Shown: positions 16,420 to 25,322, counted from the stretch's first letter. The stretch: DNA of 64,000 nucleotides from CAJCIS01 sp965276755 (GCA_965276755.1 OZ255625.1:2914001-2978000), one strand, 5' to 3'. The notes: generated by a model from the sequence alone, not told the origin. Made by a program: numbers and translations.

Positions 16420-16878
16420 ATGTTCACTATCCTCACCCGCCGCGCCGCACTCGCGGCACTGCTCGCCGTTTCGGCCGGCGCTGCACGCGCAGCCTCGGTC
16501 GATATGCAATCGGCCCCCGCCTATTGGGGCCAGACCGGCAACACCGCCATCCTTGCAGTCATGTATGACAGCGACGCCAAGCAGAAGCTGATCATCAACA
16601 CCGTGTATATCGGCGACGTTTACAACGATCCGCTGAACCAGACGCTGGATAATTGCGGCACGCCGATCAAGCAGGGCGACAACGTCGTCGGCTACTCGCT
16701 GGCGCCGGGCCAGCATTGCTTCCTGCAATCGACCCGTCAGTACAACGTGTCGCTCTACGGTGAGGTCGTCATGAGCGACACCGCCAAGAACACCACCAAC
16801 ATCGCAACCCATGTCCGCGCGATGCTGGAGGTTCGTGACGCCAACAATAATGTTCTCACCCACGCCGAAATGCACTGA
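16420..16878 (+). CDS. Secreted protein of unknown function, twin 1
   Basis: The protein is 152 residues with a clear signal peptide (about 1-24, ending AARA). The mature part is a small, probably beta-rich domain. Its cysteines are at 79 (NCGTP) and 100 (GQHCFLQ), likely a disulfide. The ATG has CAGGAG 9 bp upstream. It is a tandem paralog of the next gene, sharing CGTP, the Cys-x-LQ motif, R-x-QY-x-V, and a C-terminal HVRAxLExRDxNNNVLTH pattern. I do not recognise the family. A CRP-type site lies upstream. Confidence 0.8.
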   Translation: MFTILTRRAALAALLAVSAGAARAASVDMQSAPAYWGQTGNTAILAVMYDSDAKQKLIINTVYIGDVYNDPLNQTLDNCGTPIKQGDNVVGYSLAPGQHCFLQSTRQYNVSLYGEVVMSDTAKNTTNIATHVRAMLEVRDANNNVLTHAEMH

Positions 16879-16922
16879 TCCGCAACCTTGTTCCAACTCT
16901 CAACGCAAAAGGAAAACTCATC

Positions 16923-17381
16923 ATGTCCAACCTGACCCTCAAGATCGCGGCTGCCGTTCTGGCTCTGTCCACGGCCGCCGCGCACGCCGCACCTGCCGCC
17001 GACACGATCATCGCCTCCTCGCCCGTCGGCTGGAGCGTGCCCGGCGATCACGCCGTGCTGATGCTGCGCTATTCGGGCAACGCCACGCAGCCATTGACGA
17101 TTACGTCCGAGGGCGTGTTCGATATCGGCCTGGGCACCTCGAATGCGCAGGTCGTTTCCTGCGGCACGCCGCAGTTCAGCGGCAAGGTGATCGTCGCCTA
17201 CCAGATCAGCCCCGGCGGTCTGTGCCTTCTGCAAGGCGGGCGTTCGCAGTACGAAGTCATCGGCCGCTTCACGGCCAATGATGGCACGGGCACGCCCACG
17301 GGTGTTGCCACCTACGTCCGCGCCACGCTGGAAACGCGTGACGTGAACGACAACGTGCTGACGCATATCGATCTGCGCTAA
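16923..17381 (+). CDS. Secreted protein of unknown function, twin 2
   Basis: The protein is also exactly 152 residues with a signal peptide (about 1-22, ending AHAA). Cysteines at 80 and 101 keep the same 21-residue spacing as in twin 1. The C-terminus YVRATLETRDVNDNVLTH closely matches its neighbour, while the N-terminal mature region has diverged. An AAGGA site precedes the ATG and the gap to twin 1 is 44 bp, so both are likely on one transcript. Function unknown. Confidence 0.8.
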   Translation: MSNLTLKIAAAVLALSTAAAHAAPAADTIIASSPVGWSVPGDHAVLMLRYSGNATQPLTITSEGVFDIGLGTSNAQVVSCGTPQFSGKVIVAYQISPGGLCLLQGGRSQYEVIGRFTANDGTGTPTGVATYVRATLETRDVNDNVLTHIDLR

Positions 17382-17385
17382 AAGA

Positions 17386-17462
17386 TGACGGGGGGTCTGG
17401 GGGCTTGGGGGGAATCAAGCGGCGCATGCGCCGCTCCCCCCAAGGCATATCCCCCCAGCCTT
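17386..17462. repeat. Family 1 repeat with CGGCGCATGCGCCG centre (copy C)
   Basis: Arms of G and C tracts flank a perfect 14-bp palindrome CGGCGCATGCGCCG. It lies between the convergent twin 2 and CRP-type genes, where a bidirectional terminator role is plausible. Confidence 0.75.
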
Positions 17463-17470
17463 GCCTTTAC

Positions 17471-18136
17471 TTAAAATGACTCCCGCCGCAAGATCACGAT
17501 CCGCCCATCCTGCTTGGCAATCGCCCCGCTCTCCTCCAGCACCCGAAGCTCGCGATTGACCTTCTCCCGAGACGCACCAACCAACAACGCAATATCGCGC
17601 TGTGACAATTTCAGCTCGATCACCAAACCCAAGCGGCCCGGCTTGCCGAATTCCCGCCCTAACCTGGCCAGCACGCGGCCGATGCGCGCGGGCAAATCCA
17701 GCAGCGCGATATCCTCGGCCGTCTCATTGGCCGCGCGCAGCCGCCGGCACAGCACCGCCATCATGCGCAGGCACAATTCCGCGTCCGCGCGAAGCATGTC
17801 CAGTATATGCGCGCGCTGTATGACCAGCAGCCGCCCAGCCTCCATCGCTTGCGCATCTGCACTGCGCGGCTGGCCGTCAAGCAGCGAAATTTCGCCGAGC
17901 ACCTCGCCAGGCCCCAACACGCCAAGGCTCACTTCACCACCCTCGGCCGAGACCACGCCAATGCGCAGCCGCCCGACCAGAATCACGATCAGCCCCGTGC
18001 TGGGATCGCCGCGCCTGAGCACCATTTCGCCGCGCGCCACCTCGCGCGTGCTCGCGCGTGCCAGCAGCGCGTCGACGTCCATGGTGCGGAAGAGGTCGGA
18101 GGCTAGCAGTGCGGCTCGGGCGGGGTTGGGAGTCAT
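17471..18136 (-). CDS. CRP/FNR-family regulator, probable cAMP-responsive
   Basis: A 221-residue protein with an N-terminal cyclic-nucleotide-binding domain. The phosphate-binding cassette is GEISLLDGQPRSA, with Gly81-Glu82 and Arg91-Ser92 at the CRP cAMP-contact positions. The C-terminal winged helix has the recognition helix GASREKVNREL, keeping Arg190, Glu191 and Arg195, the CRP residues that read TGTGA. No FNR-type cysteines are present. It is divergent from a predicted adenylate cyclase with a 66-bp gap. Confidence 0.85.
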   Translation of the reverse strand: MTPNPARAALLASDLFRTMDVDALLARASTREVARGEMVLRRGDPSTGLIVILVGRLRIGVVSAEGGEVSLGVLGPGEVLGEISLLDGQPRSADAQAMEAGRLLVIQRAHILDMLRADAELCLRMMAVLCRRLRAANETAEDIALLDLPARIGRVLARLGREFGKPGRLGLVIELKLSQRDIALLVGASREKVNRELRVLEESGAIAKQDGRIVILRRESF

Positions 18137-18151
18137 AGAAGAAGTTAAGCA

Positions 18152-18200
18152 GTTCTTTTTTGAAAAAAAGAACCAAAAAACTTTTGCCAGTTTAGGGTCC
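18152..18200. repeat. Family 2 T/A-rich palindrome
   Basis: GTTCTTTTTT-GAAAAAAAGAAC followed by CAAAAAACTTTT. It occupies nearly all of the 66-bp divergent gap between the CRP-type gene and the cyclase gene. Confidence 0.8.
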
Positions 18201-18202
18201 GC

Positions 18203-19942
18203 TTGCTACCGGCTTACGTGGCCACGCATCAGCCTTGGTACCTTGGTTCGCCGGTGCGCCGCCTGCGCCTGGCCAGCGGCCTCGTGCTCTTCACCTATGT
18301 CGCCACGCACCTGATCGACCACGCCCTCTGCAACGCCTCCTGGCGCACGGCTGACGCCATGCTCCTCGTGCAGAAATGGGTATGGCAAGGGGTCGTCGGC
18401 ACCACCCTGCTCTATGGTGCGCTGCTGATCCACATGTGGCTCGGCCTGCAAGCGCTCTACCGCCGCCGCTATTTCCGCTGGACGCGCACGGAAATGCTGC
18501 AACTCGGCCTGGGCCTGGCCTTTCCCGCGCTGCTCGCCAACCACCTCTCCGTCACCCGCACGGCGCTCACGCTCTATGGCCTGAACAAGGGCTACGTCGC
18601 CGAGCTGGCCTCGCTCTGGGTCTTGGCACCACGGACCGGCTGGCTGCAAATTGCCGTGCTGATCGCCGCCTGGACGCATGGCTGCATCGGCCTGTTCTTC
18701 GTGCTGCGCCTGCGCCGCAATTTCCCCGCCTGGCAGGCGCCCCTGCTTGCCACTGCCGCCTTGTTGCCGGTGCTGGCGTTGCTCGGCTTCGTGCAAGGTG
18801 GCCGCGAAGTCGCGCGCGCCATGCACGATCTTTCCTTCATGGGCGCCAATCTCAACACGCATATTACCGGCACGCTTGCGCAACGCGCCACGCTGGCCTG
18901 GTTGCGCGACCAGTTCCTGATTGCCTACGCCATCGCGCTCGCTTTGGTCATCCTGGCCCGTGGCATCCGCCGCGCCATCGAACTGCGCCGCGGCCTCGTG
19001 GTCATCTTCTACCCCGCCGGCGCGCAGGTTCGTGTGCCGCGCGGGCTCACCGTGCTGGACGCCAGCCATCTCGGCCGTATCGCGCACGCGTCCGTCTGCG
19101 GTGGCCGCGGCCGTTGCTCCACCTGCCGCGTGCACATCGTCTGGGCGGCAGGCGAACTCGCTCCGCCCGCGCCCCACGAAGCCGAATTGCTCCGCAATAT
19201 CGGCGCAGACTCGGCCGAAACGCGCCTGGCCTGCCAGCTCCGCGCCACGGGCAACATGCAAATCGTGCCGCTCATTCCCCCCAACGCGGCATTCGCCTAC
19301 ATCGCCGGCCGCGCCCCCCGCATTCCGGGCGAGGAACGATTTGTTGTTGCCATGTTCGTTGATCTGCGCGGCTCGACCAGGCTGACCGAACACCGCACGC
19401 CCTATGACAGCGTATTTCTGCTCGGCCGCTTCATCTCGGCGGTCAGCCTTACCATCACCCAGCATGGCGGACGTCCCGTGCAATTTCTCGGCGACGGCGT
19501 GCTCGCCCTGTTTGGCCTGGAATGCGCGCCTGATGTTGCTTGCCGCCAATCGCTGGCCGCGCTGGCCGCGCTGGCCGCAAACCTTGCCGACGTCGCCGAT
19601 CTCTTCAGGCAGGAAACGCAACAGGATTTCGGCTACGGTGTCGGTCTGCATTGCGGCCAGGCGATCGTGGGCGAGGTCGGCTTCGGGCGGGACATCGGCT
19701 TTACGGCATTGGGCAAGACGGTCAACGTCGCGCACCGCTTGCAGGAAGTTGCGCGCGACCGTGGCGCCGTTGCGGTGATTTCGGACGCGGTGTTTGCGTG
19801 TGCGGGCGAAGGTGATCCGGCTTACGAAGGTGATGAGATTGCGTTGAGGGGACAGGCCAGGAAGGTTACGGTGCGGGTTATTTCGCAAGGCAAGATTGGG
19901 GGGGATGTGCCATCCCCCCCAAACCCCCCGTCATTTATTTAA
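18203..19942 (+). CDS. Membrane-anchored [2Fe-2S] class III adenylate cyclase (CyaC-like)
   Basis: The protein has three parts. Residues 1-260 or so form about six membrane helices with His residues in TYVATHLIDH, LLIHMW, LLANHL and AAWTHG, resembling succinate dehydrogenase-type heme anchors. Residues 265-355 form a plant-type ferredoxin domain (Cys299, 305, 308, 344). Residues 378 onward form a class III cyclase domain with metal sites VDLRGST and GDGVLALFG. Sinorhizobium CyaC is a redox-regulated relative. The start is TTG 18203 or GTG 18218. The tail IGGDVPSPPNPPS is translated from a family 1 repeat. Confidence 0.82.
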   Translation: MLPAYVATHQPWYLGSPVRRLRLASGLVLFTYVATHLIDHALCNASWRTADAMLLVQKWVWQGVVGTTLLYGALLIHMWLGLQALYRRRYFRWTRTEMLQLGLGLAFPALLANHLSVTRTALTLYGLNKGYVAELASLWVLAPRTGWLQIAVLIAAWTHGCIGLFFVLRLRRNFPAWQAPLLATAALLPVLALLGFVQGGREVARAMHDLSFMGANLNTHITGTLAQRATLAWLRDQFLIAYAIALALVILARGIRRAIELRRGLVVIFYPAGAQVRVPRGLTVLDASHLGRIAHASVCGGRGRCSTCRVHIVWAAGELAPPAPHEAELLRNIGADSAETRLACQLRATGNMQIVPLIPPNAAFAYIAGRAPRIPGEERFVVAMFVDLRGSTRLTEHRTPYDSVFLLGRFISAVSLTITQHGGRPVQFLGDGVLALFGLECAPDVACRQSLAALAALAANLADVADLFRQETQQDFGYGVGLHCGQAIVGEVGFGRDIGFTALGKTVNVAHRLQEVARDRGAVAVISDAVFACAGEGDPAYEGDEIALRGQARKVTVRVISQGKIGGDVPSPPNPPSFI

Positions 19943-19986
19943 TTGAAGACGGGGGGTCTGGGGGGGATGGCACATCCCCCCCAGCC
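19896..19986. repeat. Family 1 palindromic repeat, full inverted pair (copy D)
   Basis: Two arms in inverted orientation around ATTTATTTAATTGA. Each arm has the core ATGTGCCAT/ATGGCACAT flanked by C/G tracts. It lies between the convergent cyclase and asnB genes and encodes the last residues of the cyclase. Confidence 0.85.
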
Positions 19987-19995
19987 TTCCTTCCC

Positions 19996-21732
19996 TTATG
20001 AAAGCACCTCAAACACACCCCCATCAACCGCCCGCCCTTCAATATGCGCCCGATGCCACAACGCATAAAACAAAAGTGCCCAAGCCGCAGCCCCCTCGCG
20101 CTTGCCAGAAGCGCGCGCAAAAACCCCGCGCACGGCATCGGCCTCGGCAATTTCGGCCACACCCGGCTGCGCCGCTACCATGGCGCCCAGCCTCGCCCCA
20201 TGCCGCGCAATCCACGCCCCAACCGGCACGGTAAATCCCTGCTTTGGCGCAAACGGCTGCGCCTGCGGCAAGGCGCGTGCGAGCCACGCCCGCAGCAAAT
20301 ACTTGCCTTGTCCACCACGCAATTTCAGCCCATCAGGCAGTCGCCACGCGGCCGCGGCCACGGCGGGATCCAGGAACGGCGTTCGCCCTTCCACGCCGTG
20401 CGCCATCAGGCAACGATCGAGCTTGATCAGCAGGTCATCAGGCAACCAGCTCGCCACGTCGGCCGCTTGCGCGCGTTGCAACGGCGTGCCTGCGACGTGC
20501 GCCTCAATGCTCGCGTACTCGGCGCGCCATCCAAGCGCACCATCACGCAAGATGCCCAGCCCGTCGAGTATTCCGCGCGCACGCATTGCCCGCCCGCCGC
20601 GCCACCACGGCAGCACGGCACGCCGATATCGACCGTATCCGCCAAACATCTCGTCGCCACCTTCGCCGGACAGCACCACCTTCACGTCCGCGCGCGCGCG
20701 CTGCGCCAAAAACCACGTCGGAATAATCGCGTAGTCGGCAGCCGCGTCATCCATGCACGCAACGATTGCCGGCAGATGCCGCCACATCTCCGCCTCCGTT
20801 ATCTCGATCGCCTCGTGCCTCGCGCCGAGCGCCTGCGCGACCACGCGCGCCTGGGCCCGCTCATCGGCCGCACCCGGAACATCGAAGCCCGCGGTGAAGG
20901 CCAATGGCCGTTCATCGAGCCGCGCCATGCAGGCCAGTATGGACGCGCTGTCGATGCCGCCCGACAGGAACATTCCGTAGGGCACATCGCTGCGCAAATG
21001 CAGCGCCACGCTTTGCATCAGCGCCTCATCCAGACGCGCCAGCGCCGCGTCTTCGCTGATCTCCTCCACCCCGGCCGGCGGCAATGCTGCGCGCACACGC
21101 CGGCTCGACACCATCCCATCTTCGATAGTGAGCGTCTCCCCCGGCATGACACGCGAAATGCCTGGAAAAATCGTCTGCCGCCCGCAGGTGAATTGCATGT
21201 TCAGCAGCGCCGCCCGCGCGCGCGGCACCACCGCGCGCGCCACCACGCCGGCGGCCAGCAACGCCTGGGGTTCGGAGGCAAACGCGACGCCGCCTGCAAT
21301 GTCGGCGATATAGAGGGGCTTGATACCGAACGCATCACGCGTCAGGCTCAGCGTGCCGCGATCATCGATGGCGATGGCGTACATGCCGCGCAACGCATCG
21401 GCGAACGTCGCCGCATCGGCCAAATACAGATGCAAGGCCGGCTCGCAATCCCCGGCCGAGGCAAACGCCACACCGGGCATCTCCGCGCGCAACTCGCGAT
21501 AATTATAGATTTCCGCATTGGCAATCAGCGCGGCGCCGCCGGCAAAAAACGGCTGATCGCCGCAGGCAAGATCGATGATGGCCAACCGCGTATGCGCGAG
21601 TGCGATCTGCCCGCGCACCACGACCCCGCTGCCATCCGGCCCACGATGGTGCAACGCGCGCGCCATCGCCGCCAGCACACCGGGGTCCGGTGCCACGCCG
21701 GCCGCCATCGCCAGCCCCGCAATGCCGCACAT
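19996..21732 (-). CDS. asnB: Asparagine synthase (glutamine-hydrolysing), AsnB-type
   Basis: A 578-residue protein. The start at 21732 gives MCGIAGLA with the catalytic Cys2 of the class II glutaminase domain, followed by RLAIIDL and NAEIYNY. The synthetase half has the ATP-binding SGGIDSASIL loop and SGEGGDEMFGGYGRY. An upstream in-frame ATG would bury Cys2 and is rejected. The start overlaps the stop of the upstream glycosyltransferase (TGATG). In polysaccharide loci such enzymes often amidate sugars or precursors, so its role may not be free asparagine synthesis. Confidence 0.88.
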   Translation of the reverse strand: MCGIAGLAMAAGVAPDPGVLAAMARALHHRGPDGSGVVVRGQIALAHTRLAIIDLACGDQPFFAGGAALIANAEIYNYRELRAEMPGVAFASAGDCEPALHLYLADAATFADALRGMYAIAIDDRGTLSLTRDAFGIKPLYIADIAGGVAFASEPQALLAAGVVARAVVPRARAALLNMQFTCGRQTIFPGISRVMPGETLTIEDGMVSSRRVRAALPPAGVEEISEDAALARLDEALMQSVALHLRSDVPYGMFLSGGIDSASILACMARLDERPLAFTAGFDVPGAADERAQARVVAQALGARHEAIEITEAEMWRHLPAIVACMDDAAADYAIIPTWFLAQRARADVKVVLSGEGGDEMFGGYGRYRRAVLPWWRGGRAMRARGILDGLGILRDGALGWRAEYASIEAHVAGTPLQRAQAADVASWLPDDLLIKLDRCLMAHGVEGRTPFLDPAVAAAAWRLPDGLKLRGGQGKYLLRAWLARALPQAQPFAPKQGFTVPVGAWIARHGARLGAMVAAQPGVAEIAEADAVRGVFARASGKREGAAAWALLFYALWHRAHIEGRAVDGGVFEVLS

Positions 21733-22763
21733 CAGGCCTTCTCCACCTTTTGCACGGAAGAGCAAAAAGCCCGCCATTCCGCCACCACGGCGGCCTCGCT
21801 GAACCGCGTCTCGAACCGCGCCCGCCCTTCTGCTGCCATGCGCGCCGCCATGTCGGGGCTATCCAGCATCGCGCCCATGGCGCCGGCCAGTGCCACGCCG
21901 CTATCGATCGGCACCAATAGCCCGCGCGCCCCGTCGCCCAGCAGCCAGACTGGCCCCTCGGCGGAGGCAGCCACCACCGGCCGGCGTGCCGAGAATGCCT
22001 CCAGCACCACATTGCCCAAGGGCTCGTGCCGGGACGGACAGACCAGCATCGCGCACGCCGCCAGCAAGGCGGCCGTGTCGTTCCGCCAGCCCAGCAGATG
22101 CACGCGGCCGCCCACGCCCGCCTGCGCCGCAAGTGCGATCAGCGCCGCCCGCTCCGGGCCATCGCCGGCAATGACGGCGTGCACATCGCCAGGCAGACGC
22201 GTCATCGCCGCGATCAACACGTCAAATCCTTTGGTGCGATGCAGGCGGCCCATCGCCAGGACCACCCGCGCGCCCTCGGGCACAGGCAGCGCCGCCGGCG
22301 TGGCACCTGAGGCATCGGTGACGAAATTGGCCAGCAGATGCACGCGCGCCGCGGGAAAACCCTGCCCCCTGATCCAGTCCACCATGCCCGGCGTATTGCC
22401 CACCAGGTGGTCGCAATGGGCGAACTGGCCGATGGCGTAATTGCCTCCCAGACGTCCGACCAGCACCCATGGCCCGGCAGGCGTATGCCGCGCCGCCCGG
22501 CCCATCCAGGCCACCGCCACGCGCGGTGCGAAGCCGCGCAGCCGCCGGCCTACCCGCCAGCTTGTGACCGGATCCAGCCGCCCGCCAAACCCCAATTGCA
22601 CCGGGCGCACGCCCGCCGCTGCAAGCCGCGCCCCGCGCGGGCCATCGCGGCGGATGATCGGTAGCACCTCCTCGCCCGAGGCGACCAAAGCCGGCACCAG
22701 CCGCTCATAAAACAGCTCGGCCCCGCCGAGCGTGGCGCCGGCCATGATGTGCGCGACCTTCAC
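21732..22763 (-). CDS. Glycosyltransferase family 4
   Basis: A 343-residue GT-B glycosyltransferase. The N-terminus MKVAHIMAGATLGGAELFYE is typical of GT4 acceptor domains. The donor domain has VLAMGRLHRTKGFDVLI and the nucleotide-sugar motif CPSRHEPLGNVVLEAF, with the E-x7-E pattern. It overlaps asnB downstream by one base and the GT9 gene upstream by 4 bp. Sugar and acceptor are unknown. Confidence 0.86.
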   Translation of the reverse strand: MKVAHIMAGATLGGAELFYERLVPALVASGEEVLPIIRRDGPRGARLAAAGVRPVQLGFGGRLDPVTSWRVGRRLRGFAPRVAVAWMGRAARHTPAGPWVLVGRLGGNYAIGQFAHCDHLVGNTPGMVDWIRGQGFPAARVHLLANFVTDASGATPAALPVPEGARVVLAMGRLHRTKGFDVLIAAMTRLPGDVHAVIAGDGPERAALIALAAQAGVGGRVHLLGWRNDTAALLAACAMLVCPSRHEPLGNVVLEAFSARRPVVAASAEGPVWLLGDGARGLLVPIDSGVALAGAMGAMLDSPDMAARMAAEGRARFETRFSEAAVVAEWRAFCSSVQKVEKA

Positions 22764-23671
22764 GCCGCCCGCCGCGGCCGCGCCAGCAACCCCCCGGCCG
22801 CAGCAAGCGCCACCTCCACGCTCAACGCGGCCATCGGCGCGGCCCCGGCAGGTCCTTCGGCAAGCGCTACCGCGCCGAGCGGTCCGGCCGGCGCGTATTC
22901 GCTCGCGGGCGTAGGGCCGAACAGGCCCAACGTTGGTGCGCCCGCGCTTGCCGCCAGGTGCATCAGCCCTGAATCATTTCCCACGAACAGCGCGCATCGC
23001 GCCAGACACGCCGCCGCCTCGGGCAAGGCGAGCCGCCCGACCAGGTCGATTGCGCCGGGCAGTCCCGCCAGCACCGGCGCCGCGGCTTGGGCCTCCTGCG
23101 CGCCCGGGCCGCCGAACACCGCGGCGCGGGCGCCTGGCAGCACGTGGGCAAGGCGCTCGAACAGCGCCACGAAGCGCTCGGCGGGCCAGATCTTGCCGGC
23201 CCAGTTCGCCGTCGGGCCCAACCCCACGACCGGCCCACCCGGCGGCAGCAGCGCCGCCGCGCGCGCGCGATCCTCGGCGTTGGTCCATGCGACCGGCAGG
23301 GGTGGCACCTCCAGCCCCAGCGTTGCGCCCAGATGCGCCAGCCGCGGCCCCGGCCTGCGCCCGCCACGCATGATCGCGCGATGGCGCGCCGGCAGCGCCA
23401 GACTCAGCGCCGATCCCCGCAGATCGACCACCAAATCCCACCTCGTGCGAACGCAGGCGGCCCAAAGCTGCGCCCAGTGCCAATCGAGGCGGCGTTTCTC
23501 GATGGTGATTACCCGTTCCAGCCCGGGCATGCGCGAGAATACCCCGGCCGCGACCGGGCCGCAGGCAATGGTGACGCTTGCGTCGGGATGCACGGCCAGA
23601 AGATGCGCCAGAAGCCCGGTGGATAGGACGGCGTCGCCTAGGCGGGTTGAGGTGATGTAGAGGATGCGCAC
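22760..23671 (-). CDS. Glycosyltransferase family 9 (heptosyltransferase-like)
   Basis: A protein of about 303 residues with a typical GT9 N-terminus (RILYITSTRLGDAVLSTGLL), a central VVGLGPTANWAGKIWPAERF and a C-terminal FVGNDSGLMHLAAS, the ADP-heptose pocket motif. GTG at 23671 aligns with family starts. An ATG at 23701 would add ten residues and lies at the edge of a family 1 repeat. A role in lipopolysaccharide core or a related glycan is inferred. Confidence 0.82.
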   Translation of the reverse strand: MRILYITSTRLGDAVLSTGLLAHLLAVHPDASVTIACGPVAAGVFSRMPGLERVITIEKRRLDWHWAQLWAACVRTRWDLVVDLRGSALSLALPARHRAIMRGGRRPGPRLAHLGATLGLEVPPLPVAWTNAEDRARAAALLPPGGPVVGLGPTANWAGKIWPAERFVALFERLAHVLPGARAAVFGGPGAQEAQAAAPVLAGLPGAIDLVGRLALPEAAACLARCALFVGNDSGLMHLAASAGAPTLGLFGPTPASEYAPAGPLGAVALAEGPAGAAPMAALSVEVALAAAGGLLARPRRAA

Positions 23672-23699
23672 GGTTGATGGTGATAAGGCAAGCGGAAGC

Positions 23700-23800
23700 A
23701 TTGGGGGAGATGTGCCATCCCCCCCAAACCCCCCGTCATTTGTTTAAACTAGGCTGTAAAAATCGACGGGGGTCTGGGGGGGGATGGCACATCTCCCCGA
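23700..23800. repeat. Family 1 palindromic repeat, full inverted pair (copy E)
   Basis: Inverted arms with ATGTGCCAT and ATGGCACAT cores around a spacer of about 30 bp, between two minus-strand genes. Confidence 0.85.
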
Positions 23801-23805
23801 GCCTT

Positions 23806-25320
23806 TTACTTGTTAGGCACGGGCTCGGAATAAAGGCCCGCGTGATCGTTCGTATTGTAGGGGATCATGCGATACCACGTCGGAACGGTGGGGGGCGATG
23901 GGTCTTGCCAAAATCCGGCCGCATCGGTCACGCAACGGTCGCACACGCTCTGCCACGATCCGCCTGCCGTAATGTCCTTGCTGCGCGCAATCCCATACGT
24001 CGTGGCACCCGCCGCACCACGCCATACCACACGACCATGCACGGCCGAGAGGATGACCGGCTGTCCGGCATTGAGGAACGGCAACGGCAGCAAATCCTGC
24101 ATGCCGAACGAGAGGCGCCGCACCGCGCGCGCGCGCTGCTGCATCGTGCCTTCATCGGCAACGGGCGTGCTGGCGCCTGGAAAATACATTGATTGGCCAT
24201 CCTGGCCGGGGGGAAGATTGCCGCCGAGGTCGGCATGCCCGGACAGATCGCTGAGAAAGGCGGCGGTGATCGGACGGGATTTAATAAACGATTGCAGAAG
24301 ACGTTCGAACGCCTCCTCTGTGGCGAACTGCGCCGGCGTCCAGCCATAGGCATCGATGACATACACCCGATTGGCGCGCGTGACCTGGTCAATGGCGCCG
24401 GCAAGTGCGCCACCCTGCGGATCGACGTTCGGCATGACCCGGTCGCCCATGATGTCCACGGTCGGCAGCGCCACCAAGCCGGCGGGAACGGCCCCCGCCC
24501 CGCGGCCCAGCCGGCCGGCGAAGGCGCCGTTCTCGTAGAGCTGGCGCGTGCCGGTGGCGTGGATCGTGCGGCCGAGGAATTCGGTCCAGTCCGCCAACAT
24601 GCCCGCGTCCATGCCCGCGCCGCAGCCATCGCAATTCTCCCAGGCCATGATCGTGGGATCGTTCTTGTAGGTTAGGCCAGTCAGCGGATTGAGGTGGTTG
24701 AGCAGGCGCGTGACGTGAGCCGCAAAATCGGCGCGCACCGCGGCGTTCGTGTAGAAGGCAGCCCCATCCAGATGCCGCCAGCGCGCGAACACGCACGCCA
24801 GCCCCGCGACCGGATCGGGCGGCCCCGAGGCAGGACAGGCCCCCGCGCTTCCCGAGAGCGGCAGGATGAGCTTGATCCCGTCATCGCGCGCCTGGCGCAG
24901 AACGAAGTCGATATGGCTCAGCACGTCCGGGTTGATCTGTCCGGCGGCAGGGGCCAGGCACGCGGCGCACCCCGCACTCGAGGCGAGCGAGACCGAGCGC
25001 ACGTAGCCGCTGGCCATGACATGGACGGTTTCCAGCACGTCGCGGACCTCGAAAACGGTTGGCAGCCGGGGCGCGCCCGGACCGGCCTGCAGCAGGCCCA
25101 GCCAACTGACGCCGATGCCGGCGAAGCGCTTGGCGATGCCGGTGACCGTGATCTGGCTGTCGGCGCGGCTGACGAAATCGGCCGCATCCGGCTGGATCGC
25201 CATGGCGTCCGGCACCGGCAAAGTGGGTGGGGTGGTGCCGTCCTGCGCCCCGGCGCCACGCGCCACGCAGGCAAGCAGGCATGCCCCAAGTGCCAGACGC
25301 GCGAGGAATGCCGGCCGCAT
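23806..25320 (-). CDS. GH5-like secreted protein, catalytic residues apparently missing
   Basis: A 504-residue exported protein (signal peptide MRPAFLARLALGACLLACVA, then RGAGAQ). The TIM-barrel pattern resembles family 5 mannanases: KRFAGIGVSWLG, then YKNDPTIMAWENCDGCG, where mannanases have AWELANEP. The acid/base Glu of NEP is not seen. The later strand reads VYVIDAYGWTP, where a nucleophile Glu (EFG) is expected. It is probably a binding protein or altered enzyme. The start at 25320 lies 2 bp after the ugd stop, so it is in the sugar operon. Confidence 0.65.
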   Translation of the reverse strand: MRPAFLARLALGACLLACVARGAGAQDGTTPPTLPVPDAMAIQPDAADFVSRADSQITVTGIAKRFAGIGVSWLGLLQAGPGAPRLPTVFEVRDVLETVHVMASGYVRSVSLASSAGCAACLAPAAGQINPDVLSHIDFVLRQARDDGIKLILPLSGSAGACPASGPPDPVAGLACVFARWRHLDGAAFYTNAAVRADFAAHVTRLLNHLNPLTGLTYKNDPTIMAWENCDGCGAGMDAGMLADWTEFLGRTIHATGTRQLYENGAFAGRLGRGAGAVPAGLVALPTVDIMGDRVMPNVDPQGGALAGAIDQVTRANRVYVIDAYGWTPAQFATEEAFERLLQSFIKSRPITAAFLSDLSGHADLGGNLPPGQDGQSMYFPGASTPVADEGTMQQRARAVRRLSFGMQDLLPLPFLNAGQPVILSAVHGRVVWRGAAGATTYGIARSKDITAGGSWQSVCDRCVTDAAGFWQDPSPPTVPTWYRMIPYNTNDHAGLYSEPVPNK

Positions 25321-25322
25321 GC

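Noticed and set aside
20044..22440. 798-codon plus-strand frame opposite asnB and a glycosyltransferase
   Set aside because: Arg/Pro/His-rich shadow with no domain; the minus-strand genes are clear.
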